Shown here: piece after piece, positions 1-7,374 of the stretch
How the letters are laid out: every line of letters starts with the position of its first letter
How positions within the stretch are numbered: position 1 is the first letter of the stretch
Source: Streptomyces echinoruber
GTDB lineage: Bacteria; Actinomycetota; Actinomycetes; Streptomycetales; Streptomycetaceae
Direction: 5' to 3'
NCBI RefSeq assembly: GCF_014651135.1
Contig: NZ_BMWH01000019.1
Coordinates: forward strand, 76,646-140,645
Length of the DNA stretch: 64,000 bases
Program-made: the position numbers and the translations under genes
Notes under the pieces: model-generated
Databases searched by the model: none
Seen by the model: only the letters and a program-made list of their open reading frames with translations
Told to the model about the DNA's origin: nothing

Positions 1-188
1 GGAAAGGCCGCTCCGCACAGCGCGAACAGGCCGAGCCCGGCCTGGAACACCGGTTTGCCGCCCAGTCGGTCGCCGAGCGGGCCCGCCGACAGCAGCAGCC
101 CGGCGAAGACGACGGTGTAGCCGTCGGCGACCCACTGGGCGCCCGTCAGGTCCCCGCCGCCGGCCGCCTGATCCGGCGGCGGGGTGCC
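1..188 (-). pseudogene. 5'-truncated MFS (DHA2-type) transporter remnant
   Basis: Read on the minus strand, this stretch translates into a typical second-helix region of a drug:H+ antiporter: a QWVADGYTVVFAGLLLSAG segment followed by GDRLGGK, the loop 2-3 motif of the major facilitator family. The frame is the same as that of the glycosyltransferase upstream, and it is separated from it only by that gene's TGA stop at 192-194. There is no ATG, GTG or TTG before the second helix, and transmembrane helix 1 is missing. I infer a gene decapitated by deletion, or a gene lost by fusion to the glycosyltransferase end. The remainder runs off the left edge of the window, so its downstream integrity is unknown. 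Confidence 0.6.
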
Positions 189-191
189 GGG

Positions 192-1301
192 TCAGGCCAC
201 CGGTGCCATGTCGGCCTGGGTGGGTGCCGGGGTGACGGCCGCCGGTGTGCCGGGGGTGTCGCCGGAGCGGGTGATCACCTTGCGGTAGACGGCCTCGTAG
301 CCGGCCGCCATGGTCTCCGGCTGGAAGTGCTCGATGACGTGGTTGCGGCAGGCGCGGGAGTCGATCGCGTCCACCGCCTCGATCGCCTCGGGCAGGTCGG
401 CCACGTCGTCGCGGACCAGGCCGGTGACGCCGTCGGCGACGACCTCCGGCACCGAGCCGCGGCGCAGGGTGACCACCGGCGTGCCGCACACCATGGCCTC
501 GATCATCACCATGCCGAACGGCTCCTCCCACTGCAGCGGGAAGAGCAGGCAGCGGGCGCGGGCCAGGAGCTGCTTCTTGCGGTCGCCGTTGACCTCGCCG
601 AGCCACTCCACGCCCGGGCCGAGGCGCGGCTTGATGTACTCGTCGAAGTAGGCGTGTTCGGCGGGCTCGCTGCACTTGGCGGCCAGTTTGATCTCCCGGC
701 CGGCGGCGCGGGCGGCGTCGATGGCCAGGTGCATGCCCTTGTCGGGGGTGCAGCGGCCCAGGAAGAAGACCCAGTCCTCCTTGTCGCGCCGGTAGGGGAA
801 GTCGCCGGCGCGCAGCGCGTTGTGCACCGTGCCCGCCCAGTTGAGGTCCGGGGCCTGGGAGCGCTGCGACTCCGAGATCGCCACCAGGTGCACGCTGTCG
901 CCCAACTGCCGGTAGTAGTCGCCCGGTTCGCCGTCCAGCGGGCCGTGCGTGGTGACCACCGTCGGCACGTCGCGGCCGCGGGCGAGCAGCGGGCCGGCGA
1001 GCGTGTGGTCGTGCACCACGTCGACGTCGAGGTCCTCCAGGATGCGGGCGGTGGCCGCGGTGTGCCACACCTCCGGCAGCGGCTCGCCCAGCCGCTTGCC
1101 CTGCGGCACGTCGTAGGTGCGCAGCATCCGCCGGGCCCGGGTGCCGTTGCGGCCCGCCGCGATCAGCGTCACGTCGTGGCCGCGTTCCACCAGCGCGTCG
1201 GTGAGGTCGGCGCACATCGCCTCGATCCCGCCGTAGCCGCGCGGCGGGAGCTCGAACCACGGCGGCGCGACCATGGCGATGCGAAGCGGCCGGTTGCTCA
1301 C
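192..1301 (-). CDS. GT4-type glycosyltransferase
   Basis: This 369-residue protein is a GT-B fold retaining glycosyltransferase of family 4. The N-terminus carries the glycine-rich nucleotide-fold start (IAMVAPPWFELPPRGYGG). The C-terminal half carries FLGRCTPDKG and the E-x7-E signature EPFGMVMIEA, followed by GTPVV and a conserved SVPEVV segment, as in sugar-nucleotide dependent transferases of glycogen, trehalose or cell-wall type. I chose the GTG at 1301 because AAAGGAGCT lies just upstream on the minus strand; a longer open frame exists but is low-complexity arginine-rich translation of GC-rich DNA. It lies downstream of a debranching-type glucosidase in the same direction, which suggests a role in alpha-glucan or trehalose metabolism, but the acceptor cannot be read from the sequence. 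Confidence 0.85.
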   Translation of the reverse strand: MSNRPLRIAMVAPPWFELPPRGYGGIEAMCADLTDALVERGHDVTLIAAGRNGTRARRMLRTYDVPQGKRLGEPLPEVWHTAATARILEDLDVDVVHDHTLAGPLLARGRDVPTVVTTHGPLDGEPGDYYRQLGDSVHLVAISESQRSQAPDLNWAGTVHNALRAGDFPYRRDKEDWVFFLGRCTPDKGMHLAIDAARAAGREIKLAAKCSEPAEHAYFDEYIKPRLGPGVEWLGEVNGDRKKQLLARARCLLFPLQWEEPFGMVMIEAMVCGTPVVTLRRGSVPEVVADGVTGLVRDDVADLPEAIEAVDAIDSRACRNHVIEHFQPETMAAGYEAVYRKVITRSGDTPGTPAAVTPAPTQADMAPVA

Positions 1302-1744
1302 GACAACAGCTCCTTTCTCTGGTGCGCGCACCGCCGGGACGCCGGGGCCGGGTCCGGGCGTACGGCCGGGTGCGGCCCGTCGGGCCTGCGTGGCCGTACG
1401 CCCCGCCCGGCGTGCCCTGCGGCGCGCGCGAGCCGGTCGCGCCCGTGCCTCAGCGCACGGCACGGCTGCGCCGTGGCGCGGCCGAGCCGCGTGCCGGCCG
1501 TACGGCCGTGAGCACGACCGTGAGTACGGCCGTGCGTACGGTCGTGCGTACGGTCGGCACGGCGTGCCGTGTCGGGCCCAAAAGCGCGGGCGATGGTCGG
1601 GGAGGGCCGGCCGTGGGCACCGTCGACCACGGCGGCGGGCGCGGGCGGCCGCGCGGGGGGTGAGGGACCGGGCGGCCGGACCGCGGGTGGTGCGGGAAAG
1701 CTCGAATAAGGTGACGGCCCGTCAGGAAAAAATGTGACGCCCCG
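1302..1744. other. Intergenic gap with short GC-rich direct repeats
   Basis: No gene is supported in this 443-base gap. It contains imperfect copies of GTGCGTACGGTC around 1500-1560. At its right end are two 16-base direct repeats (1711-1726 and 1734-1749, the second ending inside the neighbouring gene's stop region) separated by an A-run. Open frames here are GC-composition artefacts. Confidence 0.6.
1712..1724. promoter_or_regulatory. Palindrome TGACGGcCCGTCA
   Basis: A perfect 6+1+6 inverted repeat TGACGG-C-CCGTCA lies just downstream of the debranching gene. The same palindrome with A at the centre occurs at 26150-26162. Its symmetry fits a dimeric repressor site (TetR-type sites often look like this), but neither position has a promoter I can define, so the role is inference. 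Confidence 0.35.
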
Positions 1745-1747
1745 TCA
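1727..1747 (-). terminator. Short hairpin plus T-run after the debranching gene
   Basis: On the minus strand the stop codon TGA is the first part of a TGACG-GGG-CGTCA hairpin, followed after CA by six T residues. This is a compact, unusually U-tract-containing intrinsic terminator for so GC-rich a genome. The stem is only 5 bp, so efficiency is uncertain. Confidence 0.45.
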
Positions 1748-3880
1748 GGTAACTGTTCGCCAGGTGTTGCAGGGGCACGGCTCTTGGGTGAGCCGCAGGG
1801 TGGAGGGCAGCCCGGTGACGTGGACCTCGCCGTCCTCCGTCACGGTGACGGCCGCCCGCGCGGTGCCGAGCGGCACGTCGGTCAGGCGCAGCGCGCCGAA
1901 GCGGGCGGGCAGGTGCGGGTCGAGGCGCAGTACGCCGTGCGGGACGCACACCTCGGCGCCCAGCAGGACGCGCAGCAGGTACAGGGGGGTCGCCGAGGCC
2001 CACGCCTGCGGCGAGCAGGCCGCCGGGTAGGGCACCGGCTGGGCGTACTCGGCGCGGTCGAAGCCGCACAGCAGCTCCGGCAGGCGCCCGCCGAAGGCCG
2101 CGGCGGCGTCCAGGACGGCCTCGGCGACGCGGCGGGCGTGGTCGGCGAAGCCGTAGCGCATCAGGCCGGCGGCGACGATGCCGCTGTCGTGCGGCCACAC
2201 CGAGCCGTTGTGGTAGCTCATCGGGTTGTACGCGGCCATGGAGGTGGCCAGCGTGCGCACGCCCCAGCCGCTGAACATCTCGGGGGACAACAGCCGTTCG
2301 GCGACCAGCGGGGCCTTGTCGGTGTCGACGATGCCGGTCCACAGGCAGTGGCCCATGTTGGAGGCGAGCGCGTCCACGGGCCGCTTCTCGCCGTCGAGCG
2401 CCTCGGCGTACCAGCCCCGTTCGGGCAGCCAGAACCGTTCGTTGAAGCGCTCCTTGAGCGCGCGGGCCTTCTCCCGCCACCGCGCGGCGCCGTCCGGGTC
2501 GCCGGTCTGCTCGGCGAGCAGCGCGCGGGCCGTGTAGGCGGCGTACACGTATCCCTGCACCTCGGCGAGGGCGATCGGGGGTTCGGCGAGCCGGCCGTCG
2601 GCGCCGTTGACGCCGTCCCAGGAGTCCTTCCAGCCCTGGTTGGCCAGGCCGCGGTCGGTGGCGCGCCGGTACTCGACGAAGCCGTCGCCGTCGCGGTCGC
2701 CGTACTTCTCCACCCACTCCAGGGCCCGGTCGGCGTGCGGCAGCAACTCCCGTACGGCGTCCGGGTCGACGCCCCAGCGGCACAGCTCGCCCAGCAGCAT
2801 CACGAACAGGGGCGTGGCGTCGATGGTGCCGTAGTACACCGTGCCGCCCAGGGACAGCGACGCCTCGACGCCGAAGCGCAACTCGTGCGGGATCTTGCCC
2901 GGCTCCTCCTCGGTGACCGGGTCGGTCTTCACGCCCTGGTAGCGGGCGAGCACCTGGGCGGTGCTGAGCGCCAGCCGGGGGTCGAGCGGCAGCGCCATCA
3001 GGGAGGTGAGGATCGAGTCACGGCCGAACAGCGCCATGAACCAGGGGGCGCCGGCCGCCACGACGGGCGTGTCGGGCCGCTGCGGGTCGAAGATGCGCAG
3101 CGCGCCCAGGTCCTGGCAGCTACGGCGCAGCGTCAGCGCCAGCGACTCGTCGCCGACCTTCACCCGCGGCCCCGACGCGCGCCACTCGGTGGTGCGCACC
3201 GACGGCCCGGCCTGCTCCACGGGCCGTTCCAGCGGGAACGACGTCGGCGTCTCCACCCCGTCGATCACCGGTGTGACCAGGATGGACGCCCGCCAGGTGC
3301 CGCGCGGCGGGACCACGGCGCGGAAGGTGAGCCGGTCGGGGGAGCAGATGGCGTCCTCGGCGACGATCCGCACCCCGCGGCTCTCGCCCCGCCACTGGCG
3401 GCTCAGGGCGAGGACCCCGTCGCCGTAGTCGACGCCGTACTGGCCGCGCGGTGCGACCCGGCCCTCCTTCACCTCGAACAGGTCGGCGAAGTCGGCCTCC
3501 ACGCGCAGGGTGAGCACGCAGGCGGCGGCCTCGTTGCCGAGGTTGCGCAGCACCAGGTCCTCGCGCATGCCGGCGCCGACGAACCGGCGCCGCTCGACGA
3601 GGACGGTGGCCTCGCTGTTCCCGGGGCGGGGCCGGGCGCGGCCGAGGAACAGCGCCTCGTACGGCTCCTGGGCGATGACCGTGAGCGGGTCGACCTCCTC
3701 CTCGTCCAGGCGGAGCTGCCAGACGGACAGGATGCGGGTGTCGCGGTGGAAGAGCCCTTGGGGTGTGCCGGGCACGAGGTCCCCGCCCCGCTCGGACAGG
3801 CAGAACGACGATCCTTCGATCAGTGTCACCGAGTCGCCGCTCTGCGTCGCCTCACCGGCGAACGTCCAGCCCTCGCCCAT
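1745..3880 (-). CDS. Glycogen debranching-type amylo-alpha-1,6-glucosidase
   Basis: The 711-residue product has a beta-rich N-terminal domain of the glycogen debranching enzyme N-terminal type (roughly residues 15-220: SGDSVTLIEG, GLFHRDTRILS) and a C-terminal six-hairpin alpha/alpha toroid like GH15/GH133 amylo-1,6-glucosidases. Landmarks are PWFMALFGRDSILTS, a WVEKYGDRDGDGFVEY segment and the SYHNGSVWPHDSGI block that contributes active-site residues in this family. Length matches bacterial homologues. The ATG at 3880 has GGAAGGTG as ribosome binding site, and a good promoter lies upstream. It probably hydrolyses alpha-1,6 branches or short alpha-glucosides in the cytoplasm; the neighbouring GT4 transferase and TetR regulator fit carbohydrate control. 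Substrate specificity is not readable. Confidence 0.88.
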   Translation of the reverse strand: MGEGWTFAGEATQSGDSVTLIEGSSFCLSERGGDLVPGTPQGLFHRDTRILSVWQLRLDEEEVDPLTVIAQEPYEALFLGRARPRPGNSEATVLVERRRFVGAGMREDLVLRNLGNEAAACVLTLRVEADFADLFEVKEGRVAPRGQYGVDYGDGVLALSRQWRGESRGVRIVAEDAICSPDRLTFRAVVPPRGTWRASILVTPVIDGVETPTSFPLERPVEQAGPSVRTTEWRASGPRVKVGDESLALTLRRSCQDLGALRIFDPQRPDTPVVAAGAPWFMALFGRDSILTSLMALPLDPRLALSTAQVLARYQGVKTDPVTEEEPGKIPHELRFGVEASLSLGGTVYYGTIDATPLFVMLLGELCRWGVDPDAVRELLPHADRALEWVEKYGDRDGDGFVEYRRATDRGLANQGWKDSWDGVNGADGRLAEPPIALAEVQGYVYAAYTARALLAEQTGDPDGAARWREKARALKERFNERFWLPERGWYAEALDGEKRPVDALASNMGHCLWTGIVDTDKAPLVAERLLSPEMFSGWGVRTLATSMAAYNPMSYHNGSVWPHDSGIVAAGLMRYGFADHARRVAEAVLDAAAAFGGRLPELLCGFDRAEYAQPVPYPAACSPQAWASATPLYLLRVLLGAEVCVPHGVLRLDPHLPARFGALRLTDVPLGTARAAVTVTEDGEVHVTGLPSTLRLTQEPCPCNTWRTVT

Positions 3881-3954
3881 CGATCACCTTCCCGGTCACG
3901 ATCTGCAGACACGTGAGCATCAGAGCCCGTGAGAAAGACGGTCGATCGGAAATT

Positions 3955-3984
3955 TTTATACGACGCAGCTCAACTTTCCTGCAA
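3955..3984 (-). promoter_or_regulatory. Sigma70-type promoter of the debranching gene
   Basis: On the minus strand there is a TTGCAG -35 hexamer (3979-3984) and a TATAAA -10 hexamer (3955-3960) with an 18-base spacer, about 75 bases before the ATG at 3880. The AT-rich island is conspicuous in this sequence. Confidence 0.6.
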
Positions 3985-4052
3985 GTGAGGCGAGGGCATT
4001 CCCGAGCCCGCGCGACTGACCTCCGTGTCGGCCGTCGCAGGACGGGGCCGCT

Positions 4053-4097
4053 GCCGGTGATGCCGGTGATGCCAGTGAGGCCGGTGATGTCGGTGGT
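4053..4097. repeat. Five copies of a 9-bp repeat (gccggtgat)
   Basis: Five tandem, slightly diverged copies of GCCGGTGAT lie between the TetR stop codon and the promoter of the debranching gene. They are just beyond the 3' end of the TetR gene. Confidence 0.7.
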
Positions 4098-4110
4098 GTC
4101 GCAGTGCTGC

Positions 4111-4701
4111 TCAGGTGTGCCGCCCGTCCTTGCCGGCGCGGGGCCAGTTCTCCAAGGCGATGTGCAGCGCGTCGACCGCCTTCTCCCAGGAGGCCTGCAC
4201 GTCGCGCGGGGCATTGAAGCCGCCGCCGGCCTCCAGCACGCAGTAGCCGTGGAAGGTGCTGCGCAACAGGCGGACGGCGTCGGTGAGATCGGGTTCCTCG
4301 AGGCCGTAGGCGCGCAGCATGCCGTAGGTGATCTCGGCGGTGCGGCGCATGGCGGGGGAGTCCGCGGCCAGGGACTGGTCCAGGCGGATCTGCAGCGCCG
4401 CGTACCGCCCCGGGTGCGCGAGCGCGTACGCCCGGTACGCCCCGGCGAACGCGGCCAGCGCGTCCCTGCCCGCCCGCCCGGCCACGGCTGCCGCGATCTC
4501 GTCGATCATCTCGCCGCCCGCGTACAGGGCGAGCCGGGTGCGCAGGTCGTGCAGGTTCCTGACGTGCGCGTACAGGCTCGCGTCCTTCACGCCGAAGCGG
4601 CGGGCCAGGGCGGAGAGGGTGACGTTCTCGAAGCCGACCTCGTCGGCGAGTTCGGCGGCGGCCGCGACGAGGCGGTCGGCGGTGAGGCCGGCGCGGGGCA
4701 T
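4111..4701 (-). CDS. TetR-family transcriptional regulator (WHG-type C-terminus)
   Basis: The 196-residue product has a TetR helix-turn-helix at about residues 8-55 (VTLSALARRFGVKDASLYAHV) and a ligand-binding domain of the WHG type (TFHGYCVLEAGGGF near the C-terminus). Such proteins act as dimeric repressors that release DNA on binding a small molecule. The start ATG at 4701 is preceded on the minus strand by GGGAGGT. A 15-bp near-perfect palindrome at 4719-4733 just upstream is its likely autoregulatory operator. It lies in the same direction as the debranching and GT4 genes downstream, but a promoter separates them, so control of those genes is possible and not demonstrated. Confidence 0.9.
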   Translation of the reverse strand: MPRAGLTADRLVAAAAELADEVGFENVTLSALARRFGVKDASLYAHVRNLHDLRTRLALYAGGEMIDEIAAAVAGRAGRDALAAFAGAYRAYALAHPGRYAALQIRLDQSLAADSPAMRRTAEITYGMLRAYGLEEPDLTDAVRLLRSTFHGYCVLEAGGGFNAPRDVQASWEKAVDALHIALENWPRAGKDGRHT

Positions 4702-4718
4702 GGGGGACCTCCCGGAAA

Positions 4719-4733
4719 CCTAGGGCGCCTAGG
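4719..4733. promoter_or_regulatory. Candidate TetR operator CCTAGGgcgCCTAGG
   Basis: CCTAGG-GCG-CCTAGG lies 17 bases upstream of the TetR start codon; each arm is itself self-complementary, so it reads both as an inverted and a direct repeat. A further CCTAG follows at 4740-4744. The position fits autorepression. Confidence 0.5.
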
Positions 4734-4778
4734 AAGCAGCCTAGCGCAGGAAGGTTCCCGGGAGGTCGGGTCCGGCGG

Positions 4779-5030
4779 TCAGTCCCGGCCGCGGGCGGCG
4801 AACTCCACGAACTCCGTCCAGGCGGTGGGGGAGAGGGCGAGCCGCGGACCCTCGGTGTTCTTGGAGTCGCGGACGTGGACGGTGGTGGGGCAGGCGGCGA
4901 CCTCGACGCAGTCGCCGGAGCTGCCGCTGCTGTATGTCGACTTGCGCCAGTCCAGAGCGACTTCGACGCAGTCGCCCGAGTCGTCGCCGCTGTAGCTGCT
5001 CTTGAACCAGGCCAGTTCGGTGGTGCTCAT
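4779..5030 (-). CDS. DUF397 protein with duplicated motif
   Basis: This small 83-residue protein carries the DUF397 signature twice: W-F-K-S-S-Y-S followed by GDCVEVA, then W-R-K-S-T-Y-S again with GDCVEVA, ending in the usual VRDSKN and W-x-E-F elements. Its ATG overlaps the TGA of the XRE gene upstream (ATGA, 5027-5030), so the two are translationally coupled. DUF397 proteins are typical partners of Scr1-like XRE regulators in Streptomyces, where they act in regulatory pairs influencing development and antibiotic production, and some pairs have been described as toxin-antitoxin-like. The duplication of the N-terminal signature is visible in the sequence; the function is family knowledge. 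Confidence 0.88.
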   Translation of the reverse strand: MSTTELAWFKSSYSGDDSGDCVEVALDWRKSTYSSGSSGDCVEVAACPTTVHVRDSKNTEGPRLALSPTAWTEFVEFAARGRD

Positions 5031-5872
5031 AGCACTCCTCGCAGTCGCTCCAGCAGGCTCCGGGAATCCTCCGGGGTCAGAGCCTGTGAGCGCAGTTTCG
5101 CATAGCGCATGTGCAGCACACTGATCGTCTTCGGGTTGACGATGAACTGGCTGCTCTCCTGGCCCTCCAGGTAGGCGAACCACTCGTTGTCCGGTGTTTC
5201 CAGGAGTCGGATGGGCCCGTTCAGGCCGGGGTGGAAGCCGCGCGACATCGGCATCACCTGGACCTCCACGTTGCGCGGCTCCGTGGCCTCCAGGATGTGG
5301 TCGATCTGCGCGCGCATGAGCTCCTCCCCGCCGGTCGGCCGCCGCAGGACGTGCTCCTCGACGATGAAGCTGAACGCCGTGTGCGGCCGCTCCGCGAACA
5401 GGGACTGCCGTTCCAGACGGGCCGTGACCTGAGCCTCGATCTCCGATTCCGTGAGCAGTGGCACCCGCGCTTGGAACAGCGTGAGCGCATACGCCTCCGT
5501 CTGCAGCAGTCCCGGAACGAACCGGTTCTCGTACGTGTAGAGGCTGATCGCCTGCTCCTCCAGCTCCGCCCACTGGCGGAACCACGACGCCAGTCCCTTC
5601 TCCCTGCTGACGTGCTTGTAGACCCCCTTGAGGGCGCCGAACGCGTCCAGGACCTCCTCCGCCCGTTCGACGAACACGCGCGGCGGGAAGCGCCGCCCCT
5701 GTTCGATCGACGCCACCGTCGACGGCTGGTAGCGGACGAGCGGCGCGTACTCCTCCTGCGTGTAACCCGCCCGCTTGCGGAAGGCCTTGTGCGCGGCCCC
5801 GAAGGCCTTCAGGCTGTCGGACGGCTCGGGCTCGTTCGAGGTGTTCTCGACACTGATGGTGCTGTCGGTCAT
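5027..5872 (-). CDS. XRE-family regulator with Scr1/DUF5753 domain
   Basis: The 281-residue product begins with a Cro/XRE helix-turn-helix (about residues 18-75: RAGYTQEEYAPLVRYQPSTVASIEQG) and continues with the DUF5753 effector domain (WAELEEQAISLYTYENRFVPGLLQT, later VEVQVMP and FAYLEGQ). This is the standard architecture of Streptomyces Scr1-like regulators. The ATG at 5872 was chosen because the helix-turn-helix follows at the usual distance and GGGAG lies upstream. It ends in an ATGA overlap with its DUF397 partner and is divergent from a HATPase gene at 6034, giving the classic XRE-DUF397-ATPase trio. A perfect inverted repeat at 5964-5991 between the divergent genes is its probable operator. 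Confidence 0.92.
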   Translation of the reverse strand: MTDSTISVENTSNEPEPSDSLKAFGAAHKAFRKRAGYTQEEYAPLVRYQPSTVASIEQGRRFPPRVFVERAEEVLDAFGALKGVYKHVSREKGLASWFRQWAELEEQAISLYTYENRFVPGLLQTEAYALTLFQARVPLLTESEIEAQVTARLERQSLFAERPHTAFSFIVEEHVLRRPTGGEELMRAQIDHILEATEPRNVEVQVMPMSRGFHPGLNGPIRLLETPDNEWFAYLEGQESSQFIVNPKTISVLHMRYAKLRSQALTPEDSRSLLERLRGVL

Positions 5873-5963
5873 ACGGGAACTCCCGGGTGCATGGTGGTGC
5901 ATGGTGCCAACCCCGCCAAGTCCCCCATGGTCACGGTCGGTTACGCGCACTGTCCACAGCGTG

Positions 5964-5991
5964 AACTCGTACAACGCGCAGCGTACGAGTT
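5964..5991. promoter_or_regulatory. Perfect 9-bp inverted repeat between divergent XRE and HATPase genes
   Basis: The arms AACTCGTAC (5964-5972) and GTACGAGTT (5983-5991) are perfect reverse complements with a 10-base spacer. The centre-to-centre distance of about two helical turns suits a dimeric helix-turn-helix protein, and the site lies in the shared 161-base promoter region. Confidence 0.6.
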
Positions 5992-6033
5992 TCGTCCCTG
6001 GGCGACTCCCGTGCCGCGCGGGACGGTTGGGGC

Positions 6034-6504
6034 ATGCAAGGAGAGACCCGGGTCCACCCGCCTGTCACCGTCAGCACGTTCACGCAGTTGTTCAGCCCGA
6101 CTCCGCGCGGCGCCCGGCTCGCGCGGCGGCTGGTCGCCAACCGGATGGACGTGTGGGGATATCCGTACGACGGCGAGGCGAACGAAACCGTGACCCTGGT
6201 CGTGGCCGAACTCGCCGCGAACGCCGTACGGCACGGGCGGGTGCGGGGGCGCGACTTCCGGGTGCGGCTGGTGCTGCGCGGGGACGTCGTGCGGGTGGAG
6301 GTCACCGACGCGGCGGTGGAGCGGCTGCCGGTGCCCGGGAAGCCGTCGGGTGAGGGTGAGGGAGAGGGCGACGGGGAGGACGAAGGCGGTCGCGGGCTGG
6401 TGCTGGTCGCCGCGCTGTCCCGGGCGTGGGGAGTGGACCGCCACCCGCAGTCGACGTACAAGACCGTCTGGGCGGAGGTCCCGGTGCCGGGCCGGGCCGG
6501 CTGA
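6034..6504 (+). CDS. HATPase-domain protein (RsbW-like anti-sigma/ATP-binding)
   Basis: The 156-residue product has a GHKL ATPase fold: the N-box ETVTLVVAELAANAVRHG at about residues 50-67, the G1-like VEVTDAA and the G2 box GGRGLVLVAALSRAWG near residue 120. Such single-domain kinases in Streptomyces resemble RsbW/SpoIIAB anti-sigma factors, though partners are usually unknown. It is divergent from the XRE gene. An acidic Gly-Glu stretch at about residues 104-116 is a low-complexity insertion just before the G2 box. The ATG at 6034 has only a weak upstream GGGG; an AAGGAGAG lies just inside the coding region, but no good start follows it. Confidence 0.85.
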   Translation: MQGETRVHPPVTVSTFTQLFSPTPRGARLARRLVANRMDVWGYPYDGEANETVTLVVAELAANAVRHGRVRGRDFRVRLVLRGDVVRVEVTDAAVERLPVPGKPSGEGEGEGDGEDEGGRGLVLVAALSRAWGVDRHPQSTYKTVWAEVPVPGRAG

Positions 6505-6576
6505 CCGGCGCGTGCGGCCCCGGGTGCGCCGCCCTGTTCACCGGCCCCACCGGCCCCACCGGCTCGACCGACTCCA

Positions 6577-6593
6577 CCGGCCTCACAGGCCGG
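6577..6593. terminator. Hairpin between convergent HATPase and TetR genes
   Basis: CCGGCCT-CAC-AGGCCGG forms a perfect 7-bp stem with a 3-base loop in the 146-base convergent gap, preceded by short CACCGGCCC repeats. There is no U-tract, so termination is inferred from position. Confidence 0.45.
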
Positions 6594-6650
6594 CCGGCTT
6601 CACCTGTGGTGACTTCCCGTCCGAGGCGGTGCGGGTCATGCTCCGCGCCG

Positions 6651-7286
6651 TCACGAGGCCAGGCGGTGCAGTCCGTTCTCCAGCAGGGCGAACGCGTGCT
6701 CGGCGTCCTGCACGGCGCCCGCGTAGCGCTCGTCGGCCGGCTCCCCGTACGCCAGGCGCTCGGCGTTGTCGTTCGCCAGCGCCCACTGCACCGCGACGAT
6801 CTGGGCGGCGGCGAGGCGCGCGGTGAGTTCCGGAGTGGCCGCGGTCTCCCGCAGTGCCTCGGCGAGCGCGCGTTCGGCGCCGGTCTTGAACCGTTCCATC
6901 CGGGCCACCAGCGAGGGCGTGTCGAGGATCATCCGGTGGAGCGCGAGGATGCCGGGCCGGTCGTTGAGCCCGGTGATCGGGTCCCGCTCACGCAGCCCCC
7001 TGAGGAAGTGCTCGCGCAGCGCGGTCAGCGGGGTGGTGCCGGCCGGGCGGGCCCGCACCACCCGGGCGGCCTCGGTCTCGTGGTCGGCGAAGCGGTGCAC
7101 CACGAGGTCTTCCTTGGTCGGGAAGTACGCGAAGAGCGTGCGTCTGGACACTTCCGCGGCCTCGGCCACCTGGGCCACCGAGACCCGGGTGAAGCCGTGT
7201 TCGAGGAACAGCGTGATCGCCGCCTCGGAGATCGCCGCGCGGGTCCGCTGCTTCTTGCGCTCCCGAAGCCCCGGCTTGCTGTTCAT
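6651..7286 (-). CDS. TetR-family transcriptional regulator
   Basis: The 211-residue product has an AcrR-like helix-turn-helix at about residues 10-60 (AISEAAITLFLEHGFTRVSVAQ, then RTLFAYFPTKEDLVV) and an all-helical C-terminal domain. The ATG at 7286 is the natural start, the N-terminus being short and basic (KPGLRERKKQRTR). It is divergent from an FAD monooxygenase gene with only 88 bases between the start codons, and a twin repeated element there overlaps the monooxygenase promoter. I infer that it represses the monooxygenase and itself, with a substrate of the enzyme as a possible inducer. Confidence 0.92.
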   Translation of the reverse strand: MNSKPGLRERKKQRTRAAISEAAITLFLEHGFTRVSVAQVAEAAEVSRRTLFAYFPTKEDLVVHRFADHETEAARVVRARPAGTTPLTALREHFLRGLRERDPITGLNDRPGILALHRMILDTPSLVARMERFKTGAERALAEALRETAATPELTARLAAAQIVAVQWALANDNAERLAYGEPADERYAGAVQDAEHAFALLENGLHRLAS

Positions 7287-7308
7287 GGCGCCCACGGTAG
7301 CAAATAAC

Positions 7309-7354
7309 TGCCTTGAGGCGATTTCTGCACCAGGTATAGTTTTGCCCTCAGGCG
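7309..7354 (+). promoter_or_regulatory. Monooxygenase promoter with twin candidate TetR sites
   Basis: TGCCTTGAGGCG (7309-7320) and TGCCCTCAGGCG (7343-7354) are near-identical 12-base elements with partial dyad symmetry. A TTGAGG -35 (7313-7318) lies inside the first and a TATAGT -10 (7335-7340, spacer 16) lies between them, so occupancy of both would block the promoter. Confidence 0.5.
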
Positions 7355-7374
7355 AGAAACGAGGTGGAGCGAAG

